DNA from: Streptomyces sp. CA-278952 | GTDB taxonomy: Bacteria > Actinomycetota > Actinomycetes > Streptomycetales > Streptomycetaceae | Assembly: GCF_028747205.1 (NCBI RefSeq) | Contig: NZ_CP112880.1 | Location: forward strand, 1,054,001-1,118,000 | Direction of reading: 5' to 3' | Length of the DNA stretch: 64,000 nucleotides | In this document: positions 26,815 through 36,282 of the stretch, piece after piece | Numbering within the stretch: the first letter of the stretch is position 1 | How the letters are laid out: every line of letters starts with the position of its first letter | Program-made: the position numbers and the translations under genes | Notes under the pieces: model-generated | What the model was told of the DNA's origin: nothing | What the model saw: the letters and a program-made list of their open reading frames with translations, nothing else | Databases searched by the model: none

Positions 26815-27474
26815 TCAGTGAGGACGCGGCGCCGGATCGGCAGAACAGGACGGACGACCGGTCGAGGGACCGGTGGTCCTGCCCGGAGGTCCCCGGACGT
26901 CGGGGAGCGCGCCCCTGCGGCCGCCGGGTACGTCGGAGGAATCCGCGACGACGTGCCGCACGCCGGCGCGCGGCTCGGCCGCCCCCGGTGGAGCGGGCGT
27001 CAGCGCGTCGTGCGGCGGCGGTGCCGCGTGAAGAAGCAGGTACGCCCGGCCGGTGCCCGCCCGGGGGGCTTGCGCCGGATCGGCCGCCGCCCTGGGCTGC
27101 TCGTGCCCGGCCTGCGCCACCGCACCCGCACCCGCACCCGTGTACGCCACGGCCCCGCTCGCACGGTCCGGTCCCTCGCGGTCGGATCCGCTGAGGTGCC
27201 GGGAGCGATGCCCGGTCTCGTGCCCGGCTCGGTGCCGGAAGTCGTGTCCAGCGCGGTGCCGGGAGTCGTGCCCGGCGTGGTGGGGCTGCGGTGCGGTGGG
27301 GGCCGAGGCGGCGGCGGTGACGACGGACGCGAGGCTCCGGGAGGCCGGCGGCGCGAGCGCGGCACCGGTGGCCGAGGCGGCGCCGCCGACCAGAGTGAGG
27401 ACGGTGAGGAACAGCGCGGCCAGCAGAGACCGCACCCGGGACGCGTTCGGCCGGGAGGGTCCCGGGTGCGGCAT
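26815..27474 (-). CDS. Putative secreted His-rich protein, unknown function
   Basis: 219 residues, not recognised. The ATG overlaps the MreB-like stop by one base (TGATG). It starts with 16 residues ending NASRVR, then a hydrophobic stretch LLAALFLTVLTLVGGAASAT that looks like a signal peptide. Residues 62-90 are His-rich and repetitive (HHAGHDSRHRAGHDFRHRAGH), encoded by an imperfect 24-base repeat (about 27195-27282). The remainder is Pro/Gly/Ala-rich with no domain that I know. Codon use in the tail is less biased than in neighbours, so the real C-terminus or even the reading frame is less certain. Its place between an actin-like gene and secDF suggests a cell-envelope link. Confidence 0.5.
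   Translation of the reverse strand: MPHPGPSRPNASRVRSLLAALFLTVLTLVGGAASATGAALAPPASRSLASVVTAAASAPTAPQPHHAGHDSRHRAGHDFRHRAGHETGHRSRHLSGSDREGPDRASGAVAYTGAGAGAVAQAGHEQPRAAADPAQAPRAGTGRAYLLLHAAPPPHDALTPAPPGAAEPRAGVRHVVADSSDVPGGRRGALPDVRGPPGRTTGPSTGRPSCSADPAPRPH
27195..27282. repeat. Imperfect 24-bp tandem repeat coding His-rich segment
   Basis: Two close copies (27230-27253 and 27254-27277, beginning CGGTGCCGG) with degenerate flanking copies. They encode the repeated RHRAGHD-type motif on the minus strand. Confidence 0.6.
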
Positions 27475-28388
27475 CACCTCGGTCGGCCGAATCGCTCGTG
27501 CGACACCGTCGGGTGGCGGAGCACGGAGCTGAGGATCTGTCCGGCGCCGCGGACGACCGTGGTCGACGGGTCGTCGGCCAGGCGCACCCGGGTGCCGAGG
27601 CAGTGGGCGATGCGATCGGTGACGTCGGCTCGCAGCGCGCCGCCGCCCGCGAGCACGGGGCCCTTCCGCAGGGCCCCGCGGATCGCGCCGTGCCGGTCGT
27701 GTCGCCACATGGACGTGATCATGTCGAGCACCGTGCGGACGAGGACGGCCGGCAGCTTCGCCGGATCGAGGCGGTCGAGGTCGTCCAGTCCGCTCTCGGC
27801 CTGCCGGGCGTCGGCCACCAAGCCGTTGACCAGGAGCGTGACCTCGGTCAGCTCGGCTCCCATGTCGACGACGAGAAGAGGGCCCGTCTCTCTCGGTCCG
27901 GCGTACGCGGCGGCGGCCCGGGCGCTGCTGAGGACCAGGACGCGCGACGTCCCGAGCCCGGCGAGCAGGGCGCGCGCGGCGGTACGGTGTTCGGCCCCGG
28001 CGAGCACGGGGTGGCTGAGAACGATCACGCTGTCGCTGCGGTCCGGCCCCAGGGCCGCGTCGGCGATGCGGCCGAGCAGCCGGCCGCAGGACTCGGGGTC
28101 GACGATGCGCCCGCGCCGGACCGACCGCTCGTCGCCCCCGTGGTAACCGGAGCCGGGGAACGCGTCGAGAACCAGTCCCCGGCCGGGCACCCACGCCCGG
28201 GTGCGGGAGCTGCCCAGGTCCAGGGCCAGTCCCCGGGTGGCCGGGGGAAGGCTCCGTGCGCCCTGGGCGCCCGGGGCGCACAGCTGCTGGTGGCGTGTCC
28301 GGAGCCCCCCGGGGAAACGCCCCGCCCCGAATGCCCCGGCACCGCTCCCGTCACGAAGCGGTCCGGGGCCCTTCCCCCATGGGCCCAC
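27474..28388 (-). CDS. MreB-like actin-fold protein
   Basis: About 304 residues from a GTG at 28388; an ATG at 28685 gives 403 residues but the added part is low complexity with relaxed third-position GC. The ASKHA fold is clear: phosphate-1 motif GLALDLGSSRTRAWV, phosphate-2 motif LLVVDMGAELTEVTLLV and adenosine motif GPVLAGGGALRADV. Other MreB family features are short or divergent, so it is probably one of the streptomycete accessory actin-like proteins and not the main MreB. The stop overlaps the start of the His-rich secreted protein, so they are translationally coupled, and secDF follows. A role near the membrane or envelope is inferred from that context only. Confidence 0.7.
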   Translation of the reverse strand: MGPWGKGPGPLRDGSGAGAFGAGRFPGGLRTRHQQLCAPGAQGARSLPPATRGLALDLGSSRTRAWVPGRGLVLDAFPGSGYHGGDERSVRRGRIVDPESCGRLLGRIADAALGPDRSDSVIVLSHPVLAGAEHRTAARALLAGLGTSRVLVLSSARAAAAYAGPRETGPLLVVDMGAELTEVTLLVNGLVADARQAESGLDDLDRLDPAKLPAVLVRTVLDMITSMWRHDRHGAIRGALRKGPVLAGGGALRADVTDRIAHCLGTRVRLADDPSTTVVRGAGQILSSVLRHPTVSHERFGRPR

Positions 28389-28848
28389 ACCCGGGCGGAG
28401 CGGCCCTCGCCACTCGCCGGGCGCGGAAGTGAGCGGGCCGCGAACGGCCGGGACCGCAGAGGTCGGGAGAGCAGCGGTCGGGACGGGGACGGTCCGGGCA
28501 GGTTCCACTCGGTCAGGTGCGTGGAGCCCGTGAAAATGGCGCAGTCCGTGAGGCCCGCGAAGTCCGTGCAGCCCGTCGGGTGCTCCCGGTCCGCCGAGGG
28601 AGGGAGACCTTCGGCCCGTACCGGCGTCCTCGGACGCCGGCGGGACGGCGCGACCCGGTCGCTGTCCGTCGTGCACAGAACGCATCGTCCCTCACCCCCG
28701 GCCGCCCATCGCAGCCGCCCACGCACCCGTCGCCCCCACTGATAGCGAGGCACGGCCGAGCCCTCACTATGCAATACGGGGTGGTGGAACGCCACTTCCT
28801 CACTGATTCACAGGCGCACCGGCGCGGCGCGCACGGCAGCCGACCGGC
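28389..28848. other. Intergenic/leader region upstream of MreB-like gene
   Basis: Either an untranslated leader plus promoter or, up to 28685, an N-terminal extension of the MreB-like protein. It contains degenerate GCCCG(T/C)GAA-type repeats (28525-28580). Near 28768-28799 are CTATGCAATAC and a dyad GTGG-AACG-CCAC nested in GGAA-N6-TTCC, which look like a regulator-binding site. No RNA gene is evident. Confidence 0.4.
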
Positions 28849-30978
28849 TCAGACCTCCTCGCCCGCCGCCAGGAAGGCGCCGACCAGCATCGCGAACTCC
28901 TCCGGCACCGCGATCCGGACCCCCAGATCCTCCGCCTTGGTCCGCTTGGATCCCGCCTTCTCCCCGGCCACCAGCAGACTCGTGCGCTTGGAGACGCTGG
29001 AGGACGACTTGCCGCCGGCCCGCTCGATCAGCTCGTTCATCTGGTTGCGCGACAGCTTCTCCAGCGCTCCGGACATCGCGCCCGTGACCACCACGGTCAT
29101 CCCCGCCAGGGGCAGCGCGGGGCCGGTTTCGGCGTCGCCACCGGCCTCCGCCTCCGCGCCTGCCGCCGCGGCCGCCGGCTCCTCCGTCCCCGGCTCCGGA
29201 GGCGGGGTGGCCCCCGGCTCCGTCATGGACACCCCGGCGGCGACGAGCTTGTCGATCAGCGGCGCCAGCTCCACCAGCTCGGCGACCACCGCGGCCGCCT
29301 TCTCCTTGCCGATGCCGTCGACCCGCTGGAGCGTCTCCGCGTCGGCGGCGACGATCCGGTCCATCGTGGCGAAATAGCGCGCGATGCGACGCGACATGGA
29401 ACGCCCCGTGCCCCGCACCCCCAGGGCGCAGAAGACCCGGGACAGCGGCCTGGTCCGGGCGGTTTCGATGGCCGCCAGGAGGTTGTCCGTGGAGGTCTCG
29501 CCCATCCGGTCGAGGGCGAGCAACTGCTCCCGCTCCAGGGTGAACAGGTCAGCGAAGTCCGCGACCAGGCCCGCGTCGACGAGCTGGACGACCCGTGTGG
29601 AGCCGAGGCCCTCGATGTCGAGCTGATCGCGCCCCGCCGCGTACGAGACGGAGGCGACCAGACGGCAGTCACGGCCCCGGGTGCAGCGCCAGCGCTGCTC
29701 GCTCGTGTCGATGCCGGAGCCGCACTGCGGGCAGCTCTCGGGGAAGGCGATGGGCGTCTCGTCGCCGGTGCGCAGGTGAACCACGGGGGCCTCGATGCGC
29801 GGGATGATGTCGCCGGCCTTGTAGACCATGACCTGGTCCCCCAGCCGCAGGTCGCGGCGGGTGATGTCGGCCGGGTTGTGCAGGGTGGCGTAACCGACGG
29901 TGGAGCCGTCGATCTCCACGGGTTCCAGGACGGCGCGCGGCGCGATGATGCCCGTGCGCCCCACGTTCCACTCGACGGCCAGCAGGCGGGTGATCCTCTC
30001 CACGGCGGGCAGCTTGTAGGCAATGGCCCAGCGGGGCGCGCGGGTGCCGGAGCCGGCCTCGCGCTGGTCGGCCGCCACATCGGCCTTGATCACGATCCCG
30101 TCGATGCCGAACGGCAGCGAGGCGCGCAGGGCACCTATCCCGTCCACCCGAGCCTGGACCTCCTCGACCGTGGTGGCCCGGAGCGGCGCGACGTCGGTGC
30201 CCGCGGCCGTGTGCACGCCGAGATCGGCGACGTACGCCAGGACCTCGCTGTGGGGCAGTTCGGCGAGGGTCCCGGCGAGCTCCCCGGAATCGGGCAGCGG
30301 CAGCGCGCCGTACGCGAAGAAGGTCGTCTCCACCCGGTAGGCGCGGTCCTTGGCGCGCAGGGTGCCCGCGGCCCCGTTGCGCGGGTTGGCGAAGGGGGCG
30401 CCGCCGTGTTCCGTACGGATCGCGTTGCCCTGTTCGAACTGCTCGTTCGTCATGAGGATCTCGCCGCGCACCTCGATGGTGACCGGGGCGGCCAGCCGCT
30501 CCGGCAGGCCGACGACGGCGCCGGCCGCGTGCGAGACGTCCTCGCCGGCCGTGCCGTCGCCCCGGGTGATGAGGCGCTCGAACCGGCCGTCCCGGTAGCG
30601 CGCGGCGACCGCCAGGCCGTCGAGCTTCGGCTCCACGCTCCACGCGGTCACCGGCCTGCCGATCCGCCGCTCCAGCGACGCGGTCCAGGTCACGAACTGC
30701 TCCGCCGAGAACACGTTGTCCAGCGAGAGCATGGGCACCGTGTGCGGCACGTCGCCGACGGCGGCCCCGCCCGCGACCTTGCCCGTCGGCGAGTCGGCGA
30801 GCACCTCCTCCGGGTGGTCCGCCTCGTACGCGGCTATTCCGCGCGCCAGCCGGTCATAGGCGTCGTCGTCCAGCGCGCTCTCGCCCGTGGCGTAGTACGC
30901 GGCGGCGGCGAGGGAGGCCTCTTCCACCGCGGCGGCATAGGCGGCGGCATCGGCGAGCACAGCAGCTGAGTTCGTCAT
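28849..30978 (-). CDS. NAD-dependent DNA ligase, second-type LigA paralogue
   Basis: 709 residues with the complete LigA plan: adenylation domain with [11 protein letters not shown] (nucleophile Lys118), [11 protein letters not shown] and VRGEILM; OB fold ([17 protein letters not shown]); Cys4 zinc site (CPQCG then CTRGRDC); HhH region ([11 protein letters not shown]); C-terminal BRCT ([16 protein letters not shown]). It seals nicks using NAD. The active-site string EPKLDGLA differs from the CELKVDGLA that I recall in the housekeeping streptomycete LigA, so this is probably a paralogue used in repair. ATG 30978 is preferred; an ATG three codons upstream is possible. It diverges from a LacI-family gene by 160 bases. 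Confidence 0.92.
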   Translation of the reverse strand: MTNSAAVLADAAAYAAAVEEASLAAAAYYATGESALDDDAYDRLARGIAAYEADHPEEVLADSPTGKVAGGAAVGDVPHTVPMLSLDNVFSAEQFVTWTASLERRIGRPVTAWSVEPKLDGLAVAARYRDGRFERLITRGDGTAGEDVSHAAGAVVGLPERLAAPVTIEVRGEILMTNEQFEQGNAIRTEHGGAPFANPRNGAAGTLRAKDRAYRVETTFFAYGALPLPDSGELAGTLAELPHSEVLAYVADLGVHTAAGTDVAPLRATTVEEVQARVDGIGALRASLPFGIDGIVIKADVAADQREAGSGTRAPRWAIAYKLPAVERITRLLAVEWNVGRTGIIAPRAVLEPVEIDGSTVGYATLHNPADITRRDLRLGDQVMVYKAGDIIPRIEAPVVHLRTGDETPIAFPESCPQCGSGIDTSEQRWRCTRGRDCRLVASVSYAAGRDQLDIEGLGSTRVVQLVDAGLVADFADLFTLEREQLLALDRMGETSTDNLLAAIETARTRPLSRVFCALGVRGTGRSMSRRIARYFATMDRIVAADAETLQRVDGIGKEKAAAVVAELVELAPLIDKLVAAGVSMTEPGATPPPEPGTEEPAAAAAGAEAEAGGDAETGPALPLAGMTVVVTGAMSGALEKLSRNQMNELIERAGGKSSSSVSKRTSLLVAGEKAGSKRTKAEDLGVRIAVPEEFAMLVGAFLAAGEEV

Positions 30979-31138
30979 GGCCACCATTCTTCCGCCCACC
31001 ACTGACAACGCCCCCGGTGCCGGGGCCGACCCCCTCGTGAGGGCGCGCGAGACCTTCCTCGCCGAGCCGGAACGGCTGCCGGGCGCGGTGCGGGCCTCGG
31101 CTGAACGGGGCGGCCGGCCTGCGGGTATAAAGGGCTGC

Positions 31139-32191
31139 ATGACAGCCGAAGTGCCGCAGCCCGTACGCCCCGCGACCTTGGAGGACGTGGCGGCCGTGGC
31201 CGGTGTGTCACGGGCGACGGTGTCCCGGGTGATCAACGGGGCGACCACGGTGGACCCCGCCCTGCGCACCGTGGTCGAGAAGGCGGTGGCGACCACCGGT
31301 TACGTGCCCAACCGGGCCGCCCGCTCGCTGGTGACGCGGCGCACCGACTCGGTGGCCCTGGTGGTCTCGGAGCGTGAACGACGGCCGATGTCCGAGCCGT
31401 TCGTCGGCCGGATGTTCTCGGACCCGTACTTCGGGCGGGTCGTCAGCGGGCTGCTGGAGGTACTGCGCCCCGCGGGCATCCAGATGGTCGTGATGCTGGC
31501 CGACGACGAGGCGTCCCGGGGCCAGTTGCTCTCCTATCTGCGCCACGGCCATGTCGACGGGGTCGTGCTGATCACCACGCACGCCGACGACCCGCTTCCC
31601 GGGCTGCTCCAGGACACCAGGATGCCCGCCGTCCTCGCGGGCCGTCCCCACCGTCCGTCCCCGCTGGCCTATGTGGAGGTGGACCAGCACGCCGGGGCGC
31701 GGCTGGCGGCCGACCACCTGGCCGCGCTGGGGCGACGCCGCATCGGCACCGTCTCGGGCCCCCAGGACCAGCCGGCGGGTCAGGTGCGGCTGACCGGTTT
31801 CCTGGAGGCCGTCGCCGCCCACGGCATCGACGACGTGGCCTGCGCCGAGGGGGACTTCACGCATCTGGGCGGGGCCGCGGCGATGCGGCGGCTGCTGGCG
31901 GACCGCCCCGACCTCGACGGGGTGTTCATCGCCTCCGACCTGATGGCCCTGGGCGCGCTCCCGGTCCTGCTCCGGGCCGGGCGCGACGTGCCGTCCGACG
32001 TGGCGGTGGTCGGCTTCGACGACAGCAGCGCGGCGGCCGCCTGCGACCCGCCCCTGACCACGGTGCGGCAGCCGGTGGAGGAGATGGCCGCGGAGATGGC
32101 CCGGCTGCTGCTGAAGCAGATCGGCGAGCCGCGCGGCCCCTCGCCCTCCGTGCTCTTCCCGCCGACGCTGGTACGACGACAGTCGGCCTGA
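31139..32191 (+). CDS. LacI-family transcriptional regulator
   Basis: 350 residues. Classic LacI HTH with hinge ([20 protein letters not shown], later [20 protein letters not shown]), then a periplasmic-binding-protein-like sugar domain ([26 protein letters not shown] and [11 protein letters not shown]). It represses sugar genes and releases on ligand binding; no sugar gene adjoins it, so the target is distant or itself. ATG 31139 is preceded by AAAGGG, and a TATAAA stands at 31126. The 3' end runs into a 20-bp tandem repeat that includes the stop. Confidence 0.92.
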   Translation: MTAEVPQPVRPATLEDVAAVAGVSRATVSRVINGATTVDPALRTVVEKAVATTGYVPNRAARSLVTRRTDSVALVVSERERRPMSEPFVGRMFSDPYFGRVVSGLLEVLRPAGIQMVVMLADDEASRGQLLSYLRHGHVDGVVLITTHADDPLPGLLQDTRMPAVLAGRPHRPSPLAYVEVDQHAGARLAADHLAALGRRRIGTVSGPQDQPAGQVRLTGFLEAVAAHGIDDVACAEGDFTHLGGAAAMRRLLADRPDLDGVFIASDLMALGALPVLLRAGRDVPSDVAVVGFDDSSAAAACDPPLTTVRQPVEEMAAEMARLLLKQIGEPRGPSPSVLFPPTLVRRQSA

Positions 32192-32270
32192 TCCGGCGAC
32201 AGGCGGCCTGATCCGGCGACAGGCGGCCTGATCCGGCGACAGGCGGCCTGATCGGGCGGCGGACGGCTTG
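32171..32270. repeat. 20-bp tandem repeats across the LacI-gene stop codon
   Basis: ATCCGGCGACAGGCGGCCTG occurs three times perfectly (32191-32250), with a degenerate copy before (32171-32190) and after. The TGA stop is 32189-32191. Each unit can fold a small GCCTG/CAGGC hairpin, so the tract may act as a terminator between convergent genes. Confidence 0.92.
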
Positions 32271-32356
32271 CCGGCTCGGACGGCTCGCCGGAGAGCGCAT
32301 CATCGAGGAGCGACGCCTCTGCCGGAGAAGCAGCCCGTCGGAGGACGGCCCCCCGG

Positions 32357-34540
32357 TCAGGCCGTCGTGCCCGGCGCTTCCGGTACCGGGGCCGGGGCGT
32401 CGCCCGGGAACGGCTCGTCCGCCGGGCCCGTCCCGCCGAACCCCTCGGCCCGCACCGGTATCTGCGGCCCGGAGGTCTCCTGGAGCCAGCGGGTCAGCAC
32501 CCGGTGCACCGCCTCGGCGCCCACCAGCCCGCCGCCCGGCGGTGCGGGTGCGCCCTCCGCGGTCTCGGCGGCCACGATGTCGAGCGGGTCCGTCAGCACG
32601 CGCGGCCAGAGCAGGAACGGCCGGGCCTGTTCGCCGCCGAGACCGCCGTGCGAGCCGATCTGCTCCTCGAAGGCGTGCACGGTCCCGGTGGCGGGGTCGT
32701 ACATGGAGTTGACCATCACGTCGGCGACGTGCGGGAAGGTGTCGGTGCGCCGTACGGCGGCGGCCGCCCCGACGCCGAAGACGGCGAGCGGCCCCTCGCC
32801 GTCGGTCAGTTCGGCGACGGGCACTTCGGCCCCGCCGGGCCCGAGCACCACGGAGCCTTGTTCCCCGGCGCGTACGAGGAGGAACCCGATCCCCGGATGG
32901 TTGGCGAGCGTGGAGAGCAGCGCCGGGTGGCGGCGCTCGATCTCTTCGCGGGAGGCGCGGCCCTCGATGTCGGGGAAGGAGATCAGCCCGAGGTTGCCGG
33001 AGGCCAGCACGATCGGGTCGGAGAGCTTGGCCGGGTGCTCGGCCTCCTGCCCCTCGACGGGGCGGTGCAGGGCGATCCGCACCGCGTCGCGGGCCTCGGA
33101 GGCGCTGCGGGTGCGCTGGGCCCGGCGGGGCACGGGCAGCCCGCAGCCCGCCCGGACGAGGTCCTTGAGCGTGAGCCCGTACTTCCCCGCGAACGTCTCC
33201 CCGGGGCTCTGGCCGTGGTCGGAGAGCAGCACGATCCGATAGGTGCGCGGGGTGTGGTCGGCGATCTTGGCGATCAGCGCGAGGGACCGGTCGAGGCGTA
33301 CGAGTACCTTCTCCGCGTCGCGGCTGTGGGGGCCCGAGTGATGGGCGACCTCGTCGTAGGCGACGAGGTCGGCGTAGACGGCGGTGCGTCCGGCGAACAT
33401 GTCGCCGAGGACTGCGGCGGCGACCACGTCGCGCTCCACGACGGTCGCGAACGCGCGGATGAACGGGTAGAGCCCGCCGCGCTTGATCCGCGGTGTGACC
33501 TTCCGGGCGCGGGCGCGGGTCGACTGGCCGATCTCGCGCAGGACCTCGGCGACGAAGGACAGGGCCGTACGGGTGGCGTTGGCCGGGTCGGAGAAGTAGG
33601 CGAAGTATCCGGCGCGGGAGCGGCGGCCCTTGCCGCGCCGGGCGGCCATCGAGAGCACCAGGGCGAGCTGTCCGGCTCCGCCGCTGAAGAGGTTGCCCCG
33701 GCTCGCGCCGTCGACGGTGAGCAGACCGCCGTCGCGGGTGCGCTGAATGGCCCGGCGTTGCATTTCGAGGGCGCTCGCGGGACGGCTGGAGACCATGACG
33801 GTGCGGGTCTCCTTCTCGTACCAGCGGAACGCGGGCACGTCGTGGTTGCTGCCGTGCAGAATGGCGAGCTGGCTGGCGCCGGTCTGGCTGGACCAGTCGG
33901 TGCGCCAGGGGGTGAGCCGGTGTCCGGACGAGTCGTCGAGCCAGCCGGCGACGGTGGGCATGAGCCCGTCGGCCGCGGCCTTCACCAGGACGTCGTGGCC
34001 GACCCCGTCGAGCTGGAGGAAGACGGTGCCGGGCGGTCCGTCGCGACCCGGTTCCGGCGGGCCCGGGGAGCGGCCGCGCCGGCGGCGCCGGTCGGCGAGC
34101 CGGGACAGCCGCCGGCGGTAGGCCTCGTCGTCGCGGACGGCGAGGGCGGTGGAGGTGGCGGAGGCGACGGCGGACATCACGGCGGCGACGACGACCGCAG
34201 TCTCCGGGTTGGCGTCGCCGCGCCCGTCCGGGATGAGGCGCAGCGCTACCAGCAGCAGCGAGCCGTTGAGGAAGAAGACCAGGGCGCCCAGGACGAGCGC
34301 GGGCACGATGAGCAGGGCCCGTACGAGGACGGGCCAGACCAGGGCGGACAGGAGGCCGAAGGCGCCCGCGCCCCAGGCGGCGGTGAAGGCCGTCTTGGTG
34401 GTGGTGTCGCCGTTGTCGGCCTGCAGCTGGAAGTCGGGCAGGGCTCCGGCCAGCACGAGCATGGTGAGGGTGGACACCGCCCAGACCGCGATCACCCGCA
34501 TCAGGGCTCTGCCCGCCGTACGCCACTTCCCGTCACCCAC
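32357..34540 (-). CDS. Membrane phosphodiesterase/alkaline phosphatase-superfamily protein
   Basis: 727 residues. The first 140 hold about four membrane segments with a phage-holin-like pattern (IAVWAVSTLTMLVLAGALPDF, ALVFFLNGSLLLVALRLIP). The remainder is an alkaline phosphatase/nucleotide pyrophosphatase fold: VFLQLDGVGHDVL (metal Asp), WSSQTGASQLAILHGSN (the Thr/Ser nucleophile region), DEVAHHSGPHSRDAEKVL and IVLLSDHGQSPG (metal Asp-His). It probably cleaves phosphate mono- or diesters, facing the cell exterior or the membrane. GTG 34540 follows GAGGTGG. Substrate unknown. It diverges from an MBL hydrolase. Confidence 0.85.
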   Translation of the reverse strand: MGDGKWRTAGRALMRVIAVWAVSTLTMLVLAGALPDFQLQADNGDTTTKTAFTAAWGAGAFGLLSALVWPVLVRALLIVPALVLGALVFFLNGSLLLVALRLIPDGRGDANPETAVVVAAVMSAVASATSTALAVRDDEAYRRRLSRLADRRRRRGRSPGPPEPGRDGPPGTVFLQLDGVGHDVLVKAAADGLMPTVAGWLDDSSGHRLTPWRTDWSSQTGASQLAILHGSNHDVPAFRWYEKETRTVMVSSRPASALEMQRRAIQRTRDGGLLTVDGASRGNLFSGGAGQLALVLSMAARRGKGRRSRAGYFAYFSDPANATRTALSFVAEVLREIGQSTRARARKVTPRIKRGGLYPFIRAFATVVERDVVAAAVLGDMFAGRTAVYADLVAYDEVAHHSGPHSRDAEKVLVRLDRSLALIAKIADHTPRTYRIVLLSDHGQSPGETFAGKYGLTLKDLVRAGCGLPVPRRAQRTRSASEARDAVRIALHRPVEGQEAEHPAKLSDPIVLASGNLGLISFPDIEGRASREEIERRHPALLSTLANHPGIGFLLVRAGEQGSVVLGPGGAEVPVAELTDGEGPLAVFGVGAAAAVRRTDTFPHVADVMVNSMYDPATGTVHAFEEQIGSHGGLGGEQARPFLLWPRVLTDPLDIVAAETAEGAPAPPGGGLVGAEAVHRVLTRWLQETSGPQIPVRAEGFGGTGPADEPFPGDAPAPVPEAPGTTA

Positions 34541-34735
34541 GCCGGTCCACCTCGTGCCCTTCCGCGCCGGCTCCGGTCGTCCGAAGCCCGACCTTCAGCT
34601 TTTCATAGCGCCGGCGCCGGTCAGCGGCTTCGGTGGAAGCCTCCGAGGCTCGGCGGGACGGTACGGGGGGCGCATAGGCTCGTACCGGCAGCGCGGGCGG
34701 GCACGGCCGCGCGCGCCGCGCCGGGATCAGGAATG

Positions 34736-34760
34736 CACGGATCACGGATCACGGATCACG
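34736..34760. repeat. CACGGAT heptamer repeat, three units plus
   Basis: CACGGAT three times in perfect 7-base register (34736-34756) plus CACG, 22 bases upstream of the MBL hydrolase start. Another short perfect tandem repeat in an intergenic gap. Confidence 0.9.
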
Positions 34761-34782
34761 AGGATCGAGCGAGGAGGCCGAG

Positions 34783-35565
34783 GTGCCGGTGGAGATCACC
34801 TGGTGGGGTCATGCCACCTGCACGATCGAGGACTCGGGGGTGCGGGTGCTGACCGACCCCCTGTTCGTACGGCGCTTCGCGCATCTGCGCCGCCGCCGGG
34901 GCGAGGTACCGCCACCGCAGGCCGCGGTCGCCGAGGTGGTGCTGGTCTCCCATCTGCACTCCGACCATCTGCATCTGCCGTCGCTGGCCCGGCTGGCTCC
35001 CGGCAGCCGGCTGGTCGTACCGAGCGGCGCGGTCGCGGCCGTGCCGGGTCTGCGGGCGCTGCGGCGGATGCGGCAGCTGCACGTCACCGAGGTGAGACCG
35101 GGCGAGACGGTGCGCGTCGGCGAGGTGCGGGTGCGGGCGGTCCCCGCCCTGCACGACGGGCGGCGGCTGCCGGTCGGGCCGCACCGCGCGCCGGCGCTCG
35201 GCTATGTGGTCGAGGGCGAGGCGCGGACGTACTTCGCCGGGGACACCGGGCTCTTCGACGGGATGGCCGAGGCGGTGGGGCCGGTGGACGTGGCGCTGCT
35301 GCCGGTGGGCGGCTGGGGTCCCTACCTCGGGCACAGCCATCTGGACCCGGCCCGCGCCGCCGAGGCGCTGACCCGTCTGGCGCCGAGGTCGGCAGTGCCG
35401 GTGCACTACGGCACGTACTGGCCGATCGGTCTGGACGGGGTGCGCCCGCACGAGTTCCACGCGCCGGGCGACGAGTTCGTACGGCACGCGGCGAAGCGTG
35501 CGCCCGAGGTGACCGTGCATCTGCTGGGGCACGGCGAACGCGTCAGACCGGTGGCCGGCCCGTGA
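34783..35565 (+). CDS. MBL-fold metal-dependent hydrolase
   Basis: 260 residues of the metallo-beta-lactamase superfamily, UlaG-like branch. The metal site is intact: WWGHATCTIE, then SHLHSDHLHLPSL (HxHxDH), YFAGDTGLFDG and VHYGTYWP. It hydrolyses an unknown ester or phosphodiester-type substrate in the cytosol. The GTG has GAGGAGG upstream. The last codon overlaps the GTG of the DedA gene (GTGA), so the two are coupled; a membrane-lipid connection is possible but unproven. Confidence 0.9.
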   Translation: MPVEITWWGHATCTIEDSGVRVLTDPLFVRRFAHLRRRRGEVPPPQAAVAEVVLVSHLHSDHLHLPSLARLAPGSRLVVPSGAVAAVPGLRALRRMRQLHVTEVRPGETVRVGEVRVRAVPALHDGRRLPVGPHRAPALGYVVEGEARTYFAGDTGLFDGMAEAVGPVDVALLPVGGWGPYLGHSHLDPARAAEALTRLAPRSAVPVHYGTYWPIGLDGVRPHEFHAPGDEFVRHAAKRAPEVTVHLLGHGERVRPVAGP

Positions 35566-36200
35566 TCCAGGAGATCCAGCAGGTGGTGCGGGAACTGCCC
35601 CCCGAGTCGACCCAGCAGGCGGTCGGCTATCCGACGCTGTTCGCGCTGGTGGCGCTGGGGTCCCTGGTGCCCGTGGTGCCGACGGGGGCGCTGGTGAGTT
35701 CGGCGGCGGTGGTGGCCTTCCACCAGACGTCGCCGCTCACCCTGCTCTTCGTGTTCCTGACGGCGTCGACCGCCGCGTTCCTCGGGGACGTCTGCCTGTA
35801 CTGGCTGGGGCAGCGCGGGGTCCGGTCGAGGAACGGCTCGAAGTGGCTGGAGGCGATCACCCGCCGGGCCGCGCCGGAGCGGCTGGCCCAGGCGCAGGAG
35901 AAGCTGGCGCGGCACGGTGGGATGGTGCTGGTGCTGTCCCGTCTCGTTCCCGCCGGGCGGATCCCCGTGATGCTGGCGTGCCTGCTGGGCAGGATGCCGT
36001 TGCGGCGGTTCGCCCGGGGCGATGTTCCGGCCTGCCTCGCCTGGGCGGCGACGTACCAGTTGATCGGCATCCTGGGCGGTTCGCTGTTCCCGGAGCCGTG
36101 GCAGGGAGTGGTCGCGGCGGTCGCCCTGACGCTGCTGATCAGCGGGGCTCCGGCGGTGTGGCGCAGGCTGCGGTCCCGGTTCGGCCCCGAGCCGTCGTAG
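35562..36200 (+). CDS. DedA-family membrane protein
   Basis: 212 residues of the DedA/SNARE-associated family with about five membrane-embedded helices. Seen: ALVALGSLVPVVPTGALVS, DVCLYWLGQRGVRS and LVLSRLVPAGRIPVMLACLLG; the FxxRxxPxxR-like re-entrant loop appears as SRLVPAGRIP. DedA proteins act as lipid (undecaprenyl phosphate) translocases in several bacteria. The start is the GTG that overlaps the MBL hydrolase stop. Confidence 0.88.
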   Translation: MIQEIQQVVRELPPESTQQAVGYPTLFALVALGSLVPVVPTGALVSSAAVVAFHQTSPLTLLFVFLTASTAAFLGDVCLYWLGQRGVRSRNGSKWLEAITRRAAPERLAQAQEKLARHGGMVLVLSRLVPAGRIPVMLACLLGRMPLRRFARGDVPACLAWAATYQLIGILGGSLFPEPWQGVVAAVALTLLISGAPAVWRRLRSRFGPEPS

Positions 36201-36274
36201 GCCCTGTCGTCACCCTCCCGTCTGCCCCGCAGGGCCGCCCTCCGGGCGACGCCGGGACCGCGACGACAGGGCCT
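36199..36274. terminator. Long-range 13-bp inverted repeat between convergent genes
   Basis: AGGCCCTGTCGTC (36199-36211) is exactly complementary to 36262-36274, with 50 bases between that can fold further (GCAGGGC, CCGGGCG). It overlaps the DedA stop and precedes the convergent aminotransferase stop, so it probably ends both transcripts. Confidence 0.7.
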
Positions 36275-36282
36275 GGCCGTGC

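Noticed and set aside
34149..35561. Long upstream part of a 683-codon plus frame ending in DedA
   Set aside because: Only the part from the GTG at 35562 matches DedA; the earlier part overlaps the MBL gene and the phosphodiesterase in other frames.
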